A stretch of DNA of 64,000 nucleotides from Pelagomonas calceolata (taxonomy: Eukaryota > Sar > Pelagophyceae > Pelagomonadales > Pelagomonadaceae), in assembly GCA_918797485.1 (NCBI GenBank), contig CAKKNE010000005.1, positions 3,286,001 through 3,350,000 of the forward strand. The letters run 5' to 3'. The translations under genes and the position numbers were made by a program. A model generated the notes under the pieces. That model was not told the origin of the DNA and did not search any database. It saw only the letters and a program-made list of their open reading frames with translations. Shown piece after piece: positions 1-7,538 of this stretch. Numbering within the stretch: the stretch's first letter is position 1; the number at the start of each line of letters is the position of its first letter.

Positions 1-257
1 AAGATCAAGACGCTCGTCGGCGACAGTGCATAAATCAAATTGTCGCGACGCGTCTCCGCCACAGCTCAATCATGGCCTCCACGCCATCGACGCGACGCCG
101 GCTCGATGGCGTGGTGTTGTGGCTCTCTACGGCCGCGTTCGAGAAACCGACTCACTGATTGATCTGCGCACAGGTCGGCGACCAGGACGCCGCGGACGCG
201 AAGCCCTCGGAGGAGGGGATCCGGAACCCGGCGAAGTGGGACAAGGCGAGTGAGTAA
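1..257 (+). CDS. C-terminal end of an unidentified protein (partial, spliced)
   Basis: This is the 3' end of a gene that begins before the window. Bases 1-15 and 174-257 join in frame across an introner intron (16-173). They encode about 32 residues, beginning KIKTLVGDQDAA and ending KWDKASE before a TAA stop at 255-257. The joined frame is open and both intron edges carry the same 8-bp duplication, which supports the splice. The tail is hydrophilic and too short to assign to a family. The stop codon lies 5 nt from the stop of the convergent gene on the other strand. Confidence 0.6.
16..173 (+). mobile_element. Introner element forming an intron (IE1)
   Basis: This 158-nt GT-AG intron is made of a target duplication (GTCGGCGA at 16-23, repeated at 174-181) followed by an element with inverted ends (CAGTGCATAAATCAA at the left, ATTGATCTGCGCACAG at the right). 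The donor GT comes from the duplicated host sequence and the acceptor AG from the element. The interior carries the family signature, an inverted repeat around CGCCATCGACGCGACG. Its orientation is the reverse of IE6 and IE7. Confidence 0.85.
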
Positions 258-262
258 AATTC

Positions 263-1276
263 TTAGGAGCCAGCGTTCTGCTGCCGCGACCGGCGCTCGG
301 CGGCGGCGAGGATCGCGTCCCGGTTTCCGCGGGCCGTGCGTTGTGGTGAAGGTGGCGTCGGCGTCGGCACGAGGGGCGCGGCCGCCGGCGCGGAGGCGCC
401 CAGCACGCGCCCCTGTCCACCAGGTGGCTCGGGCGGAAACGCGGCCTGCCGCGCCTCGGCGAGCATCGTCCCGAAGCCCCGCTGCACCGCCGACGGATTT
501 TCGGGGTCCGCCCAGTCGCCGCCCGAGACCGTAAAGGCCGACGCCCCCAGGCTCCGCTCGGCGCTCACGAAGGTCGAATCAGAAGTCACGCAGGCGAGAG
601 CCGAGGCCGCCTCGCAGCGGCTCACGAGCGCGGGCTTGGGTTTGAGCACCTCCAGGTAGCCCTTCGCGTAGCCGTAGCCGTAGGCGCAGCCCAATGATAA
701 TGAGAGCTTCGGCGCGCCCAAGATCAGCAACAATAACAAAAGGGCCGCGGGGTACCTATCTCTAGGCACCTGGATGGGAATGCAGGGCAGCGGGCGCGTG
801 CCGTCGGGCGAGGAGAGGCACTCTATGGTAATAAGGCAGAGTAATAAGGGCCAGCCGCCGCTCGTCGCGGCGAGCGCCGGCTCCGCGGAGCCGATCATCA
901 TCGTAAAGAGGTAGCACAGCGCGCAGAACGAGAGGTTGATGACAATGGAAGCTGTAAGGGTGGCTATCATCATTCGCATAGATCCCCAGCTCTGCTCGAG
1001 GCGCGGGCCGACGCCGTCGCCCAAAACAAAAAGGGCCACGACCGTCCCTAGCAACGAATTGCCGACGCAGGGCGACAGGATCAGGCGCCACAGTTCAAAC
1101 CGTCTTACAATGCGAAACGGCACGGTCTCGAGGCCGCGCTGGAGGTCCAAAATCCACGAGAAGCCGTAGCACGCGGCGAGGCCGACGCACAGTCCTCTAC
1201 AGACGACGGGCGTCCGCGCGGCCCAGGCCTCGTAGGCGCGGTTGAGGGGGTTGGCGTCCTCCGGGGGGGCCTGCAT
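263..1276 (-). CDS. Rhomboid-like ER membrane protein with a C-terminal p97-binding motif
   Basis: The protein has 337 residues. An ATG at 1274-1276 (MQAPPED) is preferred over the open frame that continues upstream, because everything conserved begins after it. A FELWRLILSP stretch follows the first hydrophobic segment, and several more membrane segments end near residue 215. This pattern fits the rhomboid/derlin/UBAC2 superfamily. I see no GxSG serine motif where a protease needs one (the region reads AATSGGW), so it is probably a pseudoprotease. The cytosolic tail is Pro/Ala-rich. It ends with RDAILAAAERR at residues 319-329 (bases 290-322), an exact match to the VCP/p97-interacting motif RX5AAX2R. 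I infer a role in ER-associated degradation. The family call is moderate; UBAC2-like and TMEM115-like are alternatives. Confidence 0.6.
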   Translation of the reverse strand: MQAPPEDANPLNRAYEAWAARTPVVCRGLCVGLAACYGFSWILDLQRGLETVPFRIVRRFELWRLILSPCVGNSLLGTVVALFVLGDGVGPRLEQSWGSMRMMIATLTASIVINLSFCALCYLFTMMIGSAEPALAATSGGWPLLLCLITIECLSSPDGTRPLPCIPIQVPRDRYPAALLLLLLILGAPKLSLSLGCAYGYGYAKGYLEVLKPKPALVSRCEAASALACVTSDSTFVSAERSLGASAFTVSGGDWADPENPSAVQRGFGTMLAEARQAAFPPEPPGGQGRVLGASAPAAAPLVPTPTPPSPQRTARGNRDAILAAAERRSRQQNAGS

Positions 1277-1453
1277 CGATGCGTCGCGTCGATGGCGTAC
1301 AGGCTGGCGCAGAGAGGGTGAGCACAGAAGGTATTTTAGTGCGGTTCGCGAAGCGCTTCGCCGAGATGGCAGCAGCACCGTTGTAATGTGTACCTAATTT
1401 AAGTTATTCGCCCTCCACAACACCAAAGCGCTTTGAAGCGCGCGTTTCCGGAG

Positions 1454-1475
1454 CTAGCGTCCTGTAACACACTAG
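1454..1475 (+). promoter_or_regulatory. Shared promoter element, copy a
   Basis: CTAGCG-TCC-TGTAACACACTAG lies between the divergent starts at 1276 and 1636. The rest of the 1277-1635 interval shows no gene. The element recurs in ten other promoter regions of this window. Confidence 0.6.
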
Positions 1476-1635
1476 GAAATCGTCCGCAGCCAGCCGTTTC
1501 AGTCCGCGCGCGCGCTAAAATTCTGTTAGCCGACCACAGGCTAGTCGCTGTAACCTAACTTCTCGCTGCGCCCGCGAAACCGCGAGTCGTGCGCCCCAGC
1601 AGCCACCAAAACCAAAATCACTGATCAGAGCCAAA

Positions 1636-2515
1636 ATGCACAAAACACTTCTCGCGACCCTCCTCATTGCCGCCAGCGCTTTCCGTCCGCCGCTGCGCCT
1701 CGCACCGCTACGAACCCTCTCAACACTGCGCGCCGCGCCCGACGCGGACAAGTCCGTCGACGCGGCCATCGACCAGCGCGCCGCCGAACTGGCCTCATCG
1801 AAACAGATCGCGCGCGCGACGCTGCCGGGGAATAGGAGGGCGTTGGCATTGTGGCGCGTCGGCTGGCTCAGCTGGTGGTGCCAGGTCATCCTCACGACGA
1901 TCAGCGCCGTCGTGCTCACGTTCGCCAAAGTCTCGGCACCATCGACAGCCACCCAACCGGAGGCGGCGTTGGCGTCGGGGTTCCTCTTCGCGAGCGCCGG
2001 CGCCATGTTTTCGTTGATGTCGAGTTTTTGGACGTGGAGATTAGTACGATTAGCGAGACTGGAGTCGAGCGAAGCTTCTGGAGTGCAGAAGATCGTCAGG
2101 CGGACGCAGAAGGCCTTGAGATTTGGCGCGAAACTCAACTTGGTGGGCATGGCGCTGACACTGTTAGCGGCGGAGCAGGTCGTCGGCACGCTGATCATGA
2201 AGGCGCTCGTCGCGCCGGGAAGCTTAGCAGGCGTCTGGTCCGGCACGGCGCCCCAGGCCATGCAGGTGCGCCGGACCGCGTCTCTCGTTCTTCGAAAACT
2301 CCGTGGCGCAATGGATAGCGTATCAGACTTCGAATCTGGGGGTTGCGGGTTCAAGTCCCGTCGGAGTTGGATGTGTCGTCACGCGCAATTTCCCCTCGCA
2401 GGCCTTCAACACGATTGATGTCTTTGTGATCCAGGCGACGACAAATACGCTCTGCGCGCACTTCATCTCGCTGCTCTCGACCTTATCGTTGCTCGCTAGA
2501 TCCGTGAAGTGGTAA
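1636..2515 (+). CDS. DUF3611 family plastid membrane protein, intron-containing
   Basis: The exons are 1636-2265 and 2402-2515, giving 247 residues. An N-terminal presequence (MHKTLLATLLIAASAF) resembles the stramenopile signal plus ASAF-type plastid transit junction. The mature part has four hydrophobic segments and matches DUF3611 of cyanobacteria and plastids: VGWLSWWCQVILTTISA, then a second pair of helices, LNLVGMALTLLAAEQVVG, and DVFVIQATTNTLCAHF near the end. That last block is reached only by removing the 136-nt intron after ...QAMQ, because reading through gives unrelated sequence. The biochemical role of DUF3611 is unknown. The gene ends 11 nt from the convergent stop. The tRNA inside its intron is described separately. 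Confidence 0.85.
2266..2401 (+). other. Spliceosomal intron that hosts a tRNA gene
   Basis: The intron is GTGCGC...CTCGCAG, 136 nt, phase 0. Splicing is supported because the joined protein restores the conserved DUF3611 C-terminus. The tRNA fills 73 nt, leaving 31 nt before it and 32 nt after it. No introner ends are visible. Confidence 0.85.
2297..2369 (+). tRNA. tRNA-Arg (anticodon TCG) inside an intron
   Basis: A complete cloverleaf can be folded. The acceptor arms AACTCCG and CGGAGTT pair at all seven positions, followed by discriminator G. The D stem is GCGC/GCGT. The anticodon stem TCAGA/TCTGG closes the loop CTTCGAA with TCG at positions 34-36. The T arm is GCGGG-TTCAAGT-CCCGT. The internal Pol III boxes are canonical: TGGCGCAATGG (A box) and GGTTCAAGTCC (B box). 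No intron is seen in the tRNA. There is no run of four T's on this strand until about 2613, so a normal Pol III terminator is missing nearby. It lies on the same strand as the host gene. Confidence 0.9.
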
Positions 2516-2526
2516 GCACACAAAAA

Positions 2527-3345
2527 TCACATATTATCTAGGTATGAAGGGTCGTCGGCCGCCTGCACGTAGTCCTGCAGCGCCCTCGCGTCGGGGTCGA
2601 GCGGCTCCGCCGTTTTCGAGAGCTCCTTGTAGCCGAAGTCCTCGTACTTGAACGGCAGTCTCGCTTCGTCGGACCGCCATCCTAACGTCCTTGCAATAGT
2701 ATCGAACTGGTCTCTCCTCAATCTAGTTTCAACACCGTGCGGCAATGCGAAATTATTATCGACACAAAGCGCGAAGACTTCTGCTAAATCAGCCTCCAAG
2801 CGCCGCGCACACCCGTCCAGCCCGAACGACACATACGCATCATCCACTTCACTCGCGTCGAGCGACGTGACCGCTTCGAGTAGAGCGAAGGCCTGGTCCG
2901 CATCTAACAAATCGCGTATGACCGCCGCGTCACTTATAGGAGGCTGCACGCCGAATCCTGTTATAACATCGGCCACATACGCGACCGGGAAGCGGTAGTC
3001 TACGGCGACCTGTTCGACGGTTAAGTCACCGAAGGCATCGCCCACGCCACTCAGCGTGGCCTTCTCCGTCGAGAAGGTTAATGCATTTTCATCATTGTCG
3101 TCGTCGGCCCAGTAATTGATATCATCATCGTCGTAGCCGTAGACCTCCTCGAGCTCCTCTTCGCGCATGTCGTCCTTTTCCGCTTGGGCCGCCGCGGCGG
3201 CCTGTTCTTGCCGTTCCCTCATTTTCCGCTCTCTGTCGTCATTGCTTGTCGCGCGCCGCGGTGCGAGGCGCCGTCGATGCGGTGCGTAGTGGTAGGCGCT
3301 GCAGGCAGCCAGTGCCCAGGCGGCTATGAGGCGTGGCCTGAGCAT
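2527..3345 (-). CDS. Putative plastid-targeted protein of unknown function
   Basis: This protein of 272 residues is read from MLRPRLIAAWALAACSAYHY; the frame stays open to 3420, but the hydrophobic signal begins at this Met. The presequence looks like a signal plus transit peptide. An acidic, Gln/Glu-rich linker with DDDD and DDDNDE runs follows (residues about 40-90). The conserved-looking part starts at LTVEQVAVDYRFPVAYVADVI and continues with helical segments, reminiscent of a helix-turn-helix fold. I do not recognise a named family. Its stop is 11 nt from the DUF3611 gene. Confidence 0.6.
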   Translation of the reverse strand: MLRPRLIAAWALAACSAYHYAPHRRRLAPRRATSNDDRERKMRERQEQAAAAAQAEKDDMREEELEEVYGYDDDDINYWADDDNDENALTFSTEKATLSGVGDAFGDLTVEQVAVDYRFPVAYVADVITGFGVQPPISDAAVIRDLLDADQAFALLEAVTSLDASEVDDAYVSFGLDGCARRLEADLAEVFALCVDNNFALPHGVETRLRRDQFDTIARTLGWRSDEARLPFKYEDFGYKELSKTAEPLDPDARALQDYVQAADDPSYLDNM

Positions 3346-3455
3346 CGTCAAACGCTGCGTTGGACACCTAGTCGATGAATGCCACTGTGCAGCTTGCGCG
3401 CGCACGAATGTGGCGGCCAAAAGGCAGTGCTTTGCCTAAGCCGGCGTAGCGGCAG

Positions 3456-3477
3456 CTAGCGGCATGTAAGACACTAG
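3456..3477 (+). promoter_or_regulatory. Shared promoter element, copy b
   Basis: CTAGCG-GCA-TGTAAGACACTAG lies in the divergent interval 3346-3784, upstream of both the plastid protein and the channel gene. I see no gene in the rest of that interval. Confidence 0.6.
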
Positions 3478-3784
3478 CCCATCGCTCCTTTTATGCTTCT
3501 GCCGGGCCACAGTGGTCGTAGGCGTATCGGAGTAGAAGCAGCGCCGTCGTGGATTGGTCCGACAGCCCAAAAAAAACTACTAGATCCTACTAGGAGGGCG
3601 GCGCTATTCAGGCCGAGGGGCTGTAATTCCTACGTCGGGACGCGGGCCGATGGCGACGGCCGAGCGCGGCACGTAGCCGCCTCCCACTGCAATAACCGCC
3701 TCTCACTGCGCAAAGAGCAGCGGCGCGCCGGGGCAGCCCCAGCGAGGGCAGCCCTGTAGGCGAAGGCCAGGGCCGCGGAAGACC

Positions 3785-6298
3785 ATGACGTCCGTCGCGG
3801 CCACGTCCGCCGCCGCCGAGGAGGCGTCGGAACAGCTCGCGCTGCGACGAAAAGAACGCGAGCAGGCCGCCGGCGGCTTGGAGGAGGGCGGCGCCTACAT
3901 CACCGACGCCGCCTCGATGGCCGTCTCGCCCTCCGCGCAATTAAGGAATGCGGGCCGCAATTTGTGGGGCGCGACGACGAAGAAGTTCTCTCGTAGAAGT
4001 CTGCGGTTAGATCCGGTTGCTGCCGCCCAGGTGGAAAGGTCACGACAAAGACTCAAGGAGATCCACGGGACCATCATAGAACCCACCGGATGGTTCATGG
4101 GCTACTGGGACGGCATAACATTCTCCTCATTGATCTTCACCGCAGTAGTCACCCCAGTAGAAGTCGCATTTTCCGGGACCCAGCCATTACGGTTCGGGAA
4201 AGACTACCACGAACTCCCGCTCTTCATCCTAAACCGGATTGTGGACGCGGTCTTCATCAGCGACTTCTGCATGCAGTTCTTCATGGGCTACCAGGACGAC
4301 AATAAAATTGTCAGGGACAAGTGGAAGATTGCCAAAAAATATCTGACGAGCTGGGCGCCCATCGACTTCGTGTCGAGTTGTCCTCTGGAGATGTTTTTAC
4401 TGTTATACCAGTGGCACGACTGCTCGAACCGAGATCCGCCCGTGAACGTCGCGTCGGAGAGCTGCTCCGCGGGGGCGCTGAAAAATTACGTCAAAATCTT
4501 TCGACTGCTGCGCCTGCTGAAGTTGTTCCGAGTCATCCGAGCCTCGCGCATTCTCAAAAGGTGGGAGGCGGCGGCGGTCTTCGTCTTCACGTACACGGAG
4601 ATCAGCATGATGCGGTTTTTTGTGATGCTGGTCATGTACGCGCACTGGAACGCGTGCCTGTGGGGCATGGTCGCCCACCCCGACATCCAGCCGGACTACA
4701 ACTGGATGTTTCGGTTGGAGGAGACGATGAACGCGAACAGCGTGATGCGGTGCCGCGTGTCGCAGGACCACGCGGCGTTAGTGGGGAAAGACATCGACGC
4801 GTCGGTCCAGTATTTGAATAGCAACTTTGATGACTCCGCATCATTGGCAGGAGTAGGAACGTACAAACCGAATTGGGCGCCCTACTGCGTCGGGAGCGAG
4901 TCCGAGACGTGTCGCGGCGGAGAAATCGAGTATCGGGCGGACTACGCGCCGTCGTGTGAGTTGGGTTATGAGGGGAATCGGTTTCAAAGGAACAACGTGC
5001 TGCACAAGTACTGCGCAAGTCTCTACTTCGCCGTATACACGATGACTGGAATAGGTTTGGGGGATATCAGCGCGACGGGCAACCTCGAGGTCATGGTCGC
5101 GACGGCGATTATGTTGTGTGGCGCGGTCTTCTGGGCCTACATGATCGGGCAATTTGTTACCTTAGTATCGCACATCGACGTGTACGGCAACGCGTTCCGG
5201 CAGCGCATGGACGAGATGAACTTCATGATGGCCGACAAGCGGTTCAGCAAAGATTTAAGGCGGAAGTGCCGCATGTTCCTCATGGCCTCGAAGGAGCACC
5301 AGCGCCAGGTGAACTACAAGCAGATCGAAAAGCTCATGTCAGTGTCGTTGAGGGACGAAGTGGCCGCCGCGAACAACACGTGGGTGGGCCAGGTCTGGTA
5401 TCTGCGGGAGGTGACGCCGCCGTTTGTGGTCGATCTGTCGCAGGCGATCCAGCGGTTGGTGTACGCGCCCACGGAAGTCGTGGACCTAGGGTTATCGTGC
5501 TTTGTGATTATGAACGGCCTCGGCGCTAGGAAAGGTCGAATTATATCCAGAGGTGGTGTCTGGGGCCAGGACTTTCTTTTAGATAATGTGAATTTGATCG
5601 ACATGGTCTGCACGGCGGCATTATCTTATCTGGAGGTCATCTGTTTGCCTCGAGACAAGATGATCAAATTGCTGTCCATCCCGAAGCACGAGGTCGAACG
5701 GCGCATCGTGCGGAAGGCTAATGTGTTTTATACGATTCGAGCGCGCATCATCGAGATCGGCGCCGACGCCTTGCAGAAACGTTTAAGGGAAGAACGGCGC
5801 GTCGCCGCGACGACGCCGGGTGGGCTAACAACACCAGGTTCGCGCTCGTCCATGTGGCACTCCTTCCTGAACAGCGACGCGGCCTTCGACGAGGAAGGTA
5901 GGGAGTCGCGCGCCGCGCGCGAGCTGCGCGAGTCCATGGCGAAAAGAAGGCGGTCCCTCGCGCGGACCATGACCTTCGTGTCCTACCCGTCGCCCAGTCA
6001 TCGACGACGCGCCCGCGTTGTCGATCCCACTCCTGAGTTCGGCATGGACGACTCGAGTGCCGGCCTCAAGGGTGGGGTTGGAAGGGGTTCCCCGACGCCG
6101 GACGAGCATCCGGCCGACCTGCGCCAGTCCGACGGGGACCTCCAGGACGAGCTCGCCGCCTCCGTGAGGGAGGTCTCGACCGCCGTCGCCGCCCTCGAGG
6201 GCCGCGCGCGGGACGAGAGCCGAAAGCGCGATGCTGAAACCGACGCGCTCCACGCGAAGCTCGACCGGCTGCTCGCGGCGCTCGACGCCAAGGGCTGA
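3785..6298 (+). CDS. Voltage/cyclic-nucleotide-type cation channel (EAG/HCN/CNG class)
   Basis: The protein has 837 residues. S1-S6 can be followed: S1 near residue 105, S4 as the Arg/Lys ladder LLRLLKLFRVIRASRILKRW (about residue 240), S5 with AHWNACLWGM, a long extracellular turret with several Cys, the pore helix near 410, and S6 ending in a C-linker. A cyclic-nucleotide-binding-like fold follows (about residues 540-640) but is divergent. The filter reads T421-GIGLGD where relatives have SVGFGN or TVGYGD, so the Tyr/Phe is Leu and the preceding Thr/Ser is Gly. The C-terminal 170 residues are charged and probably disordered, ending in a coiled coil. It probably conducts K+ or mixed cations; ligand and selectivity cannot be read from sequence. 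Confidence 0.85.
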   Translation: MTSVAATSAAAEEASEQLALRRKEREQAAGGLEEGGAYITDAASMAVSPSAQLRNAGRNLWGATTKKFSRRSLRLDPVAAAQVERSRQRLKEIHGTIIEPTGWFMGYWDGITFSSLIFTAVVTPVEVAFSGTQPLRFGKDYHELPLFILNRIVDAVFISDFCMQFFMGYQDDNKIVRDKWKIAKKYLTSWAPIDFVSSCPLEMFLLLYQWHDCSNRDPPVNVASESCSAGALKNYVKIFRLLRLLKLFRVIRASRILKRWEAAAVFVFTYTEISMMRFFVMLVMYAHWNACLWGMVAHPDIQPDYNWMFRLEETMNANSVMRCRVSQDHAALVGKDIDASVQYLNSNFDDSASLAGVGTYKPNWAPYCVGSESETCRGGEIEYRADYAPSCELGYEGNRFQRNNVLHKYCASLYFAVYTMTGIGLGDISATGNLEVMVATAIMLCGAVFWAYMIGQFVTLVSHIDVYGNAFRQRMDEMNFMMADKRFSKDLRRKCRMFLMASKEHQRQVNYKQIEKLMSVSLRDEVAAANNTWVGQVWYLREVTPPFVVDLSQAIQRLVYAPTEVVDLGLSCFVIMNGLGARKGRIISRGGVWGQDFLLDNVNLIDMVCTAALSYLEVICLPRDKMIKLLSIPKHEVERRIVRKANVFYTIRARIIEIGADALQKRLREERRVAATTPGGLTTPGSRSSMWHSFLNSDAAFDEEGRESRAARELRESMAKRRRSLARTMTFVSYPSPSHRRRARVVDPTPEFGMDDSSAGLKGGVGRGSPTPDEHPADLRQSDGDLQDELAASVREVSTAVAALEGRARDESRKRDAETDALHAKLDRLLAALDAKG

Positions 6299-6391
6299 GC
6301 TTTTAACAACGAATTAGGATGACTACCTTGTCCCCCCCCTGGCCCTGCTTGCGCGTGGGCGATTTCACAGGCGTGACCCCGGGGCTCAACG

Positions 6392-7138
6392 TCATGACTC
6401 CGCGAAGAGGATCGTTCGTGCGAAAAAGACCAGGGCGCTCAGGGCGACGAAGTCTATCACCGCCAGACCGACGAACCCGCCCAGAACGACTCCCTTCCCC
6501 AGGAGGATGTCTCGGTCCGCGGCTCCCAGGTCCCAGGAGCCGTCACTTCGACGCCAGCTCTCGAGGGACCCGAGGCACTGCGACCGCGCGGCGCAGCCGC
6601 TGCCCTTCGCCCAGGCGTCGAAGACCGCGTCGAGCGCCGCGTCGGGCGCCTGCCTCGCTTTCCGTCGAATCGTCGCCTTGAACGCGTCGCGCGCGACGTA
6701 TCGCTCCGCCCCCAGATAATCGCCCTCGCCGCCGCCGGGTGCGCCGATCGCCACGGCCAGCGGCACGAAGAGCGACTCGTCCGGCGTTGCGAAGGCGTCG
6801 AGAATCTGAGAGACGTCCTCCTCGAGTACCGCGTCCGGCGCGCCGAGCGACGCGAGCGCCAACTTCGCGCCTTGGCCGCTGGTCTCGACAAAGCCCTCGT
6901 ACCGTGCGGGCGAGCTGAGTTTTGTAAAAGCGAAGCTGTTCACCGCGATAAGCGCCGGCACCAAACCGCCGAAGAGCCAGGTCACGATGGCGGTGTTTTT
7001 TACTGTCTCGCCGAGCGGCGCCATGCTGCGCACCGTCTGCGTCCTCGGACGGGAGCTCGTCGACGCCACGCGTTGCAACCTTGGCGGCACCAGAGCCGCG
7101 GCGTGGATCGCAATCAAGAGGAGTGCTATGCGCCTCAT
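6392..7138 (-). CDS. Putative plastid-targeted membrane protein, unknown family
   Basis: This protein of 248 residues starts at MRRIALLLIAIHAAALVPP, a typical secretory signal; the frame is open further upstream but without such a feature. A hydrophobic segment, IVTWLFGGLVPALIAVNSFAF, follows the presequence. A soluble domain (about residues 70-200) contains a two-Cys segment, SGCAARSQCLG. A second membrane segment, GVVLGGFVGLAVIDFVALSALVFF, closes the protein. This gives two membrane anchors with a lumenal or stromal loop. I do not recognise the family; red-lineage plastids hold many such proteins. Confidence 0.55.
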   Translation of the reverse strand: MRRIALLLIAIHAAALVPPRLQRVASTSSRPRTQTVRSMAPLGETVKNTAIVTWLFGGLVPALIAVNSFAFTKLSSPARYEGFVETSGQGAKLALASLGAPDAVLEEDVSQILDAFATPDESLFVPLAVAIGAPGGGEGDYLGAERYVARDAFKATIRRKARQAPDAALDAVFDAWAKGSGCAARSQCLGSLESWRRSDGSWDLGAADRDILLGKGVVLGGFVGLAVIDFVALSALVFFARTILFAES

Positions 7139-7538
7139 TGTGCAGGACGTCGCGCAGTGACTGGCGCAAATGGCCGCCTGAGCTCTCCCAATGGATTGAG
7201 ATCCGGTAGCCACAAATCGAAGAGCGGCACGGCAGCCCGTATCGAGACTGACGGATCCTTTTGCAATACAGCTGCCGCCGCCGCTGCTTGCAACACTACA
7301 CTCGTCGGTCGGCCGCAAGGACAGCCTTGCTGCCGCTGGCCAAGCTGCTGCCTGCAGGGCCTGCTTGCACACAGACTGGTGCGATTGGCCAGCCAACAAG
7401 GAGTGCGACCCGGCACAACAGTGGTGTGCTGCCAACGAAGCTTAAGAGCTTGCAACACTGCGGCGACGACGTGCGCGCCTGCATTGCAGCCTCTCAGCAC
7501 TCAGTGAGCCCCTGCACCGGCGATAAACGGCCGCAGCG
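7139..7538. other. Divergent intergenic region with a 12-bp direct repeat
   Basis: This region separates two divergent starts and lacks the CTAG promoter element. GCTTGCAACACT occurs twice in the same orientation (7286-7297 and 7448-7459). A CCAAT sequence lies near 7187. No gene is seen. Confidence 0.45.

Noticed and set aside
1515-2354. 279-residue minus-strand frame
   Set aside because: Antisense to the DUF3611 gene and the tRNA; does not begin in a normal promoter position.
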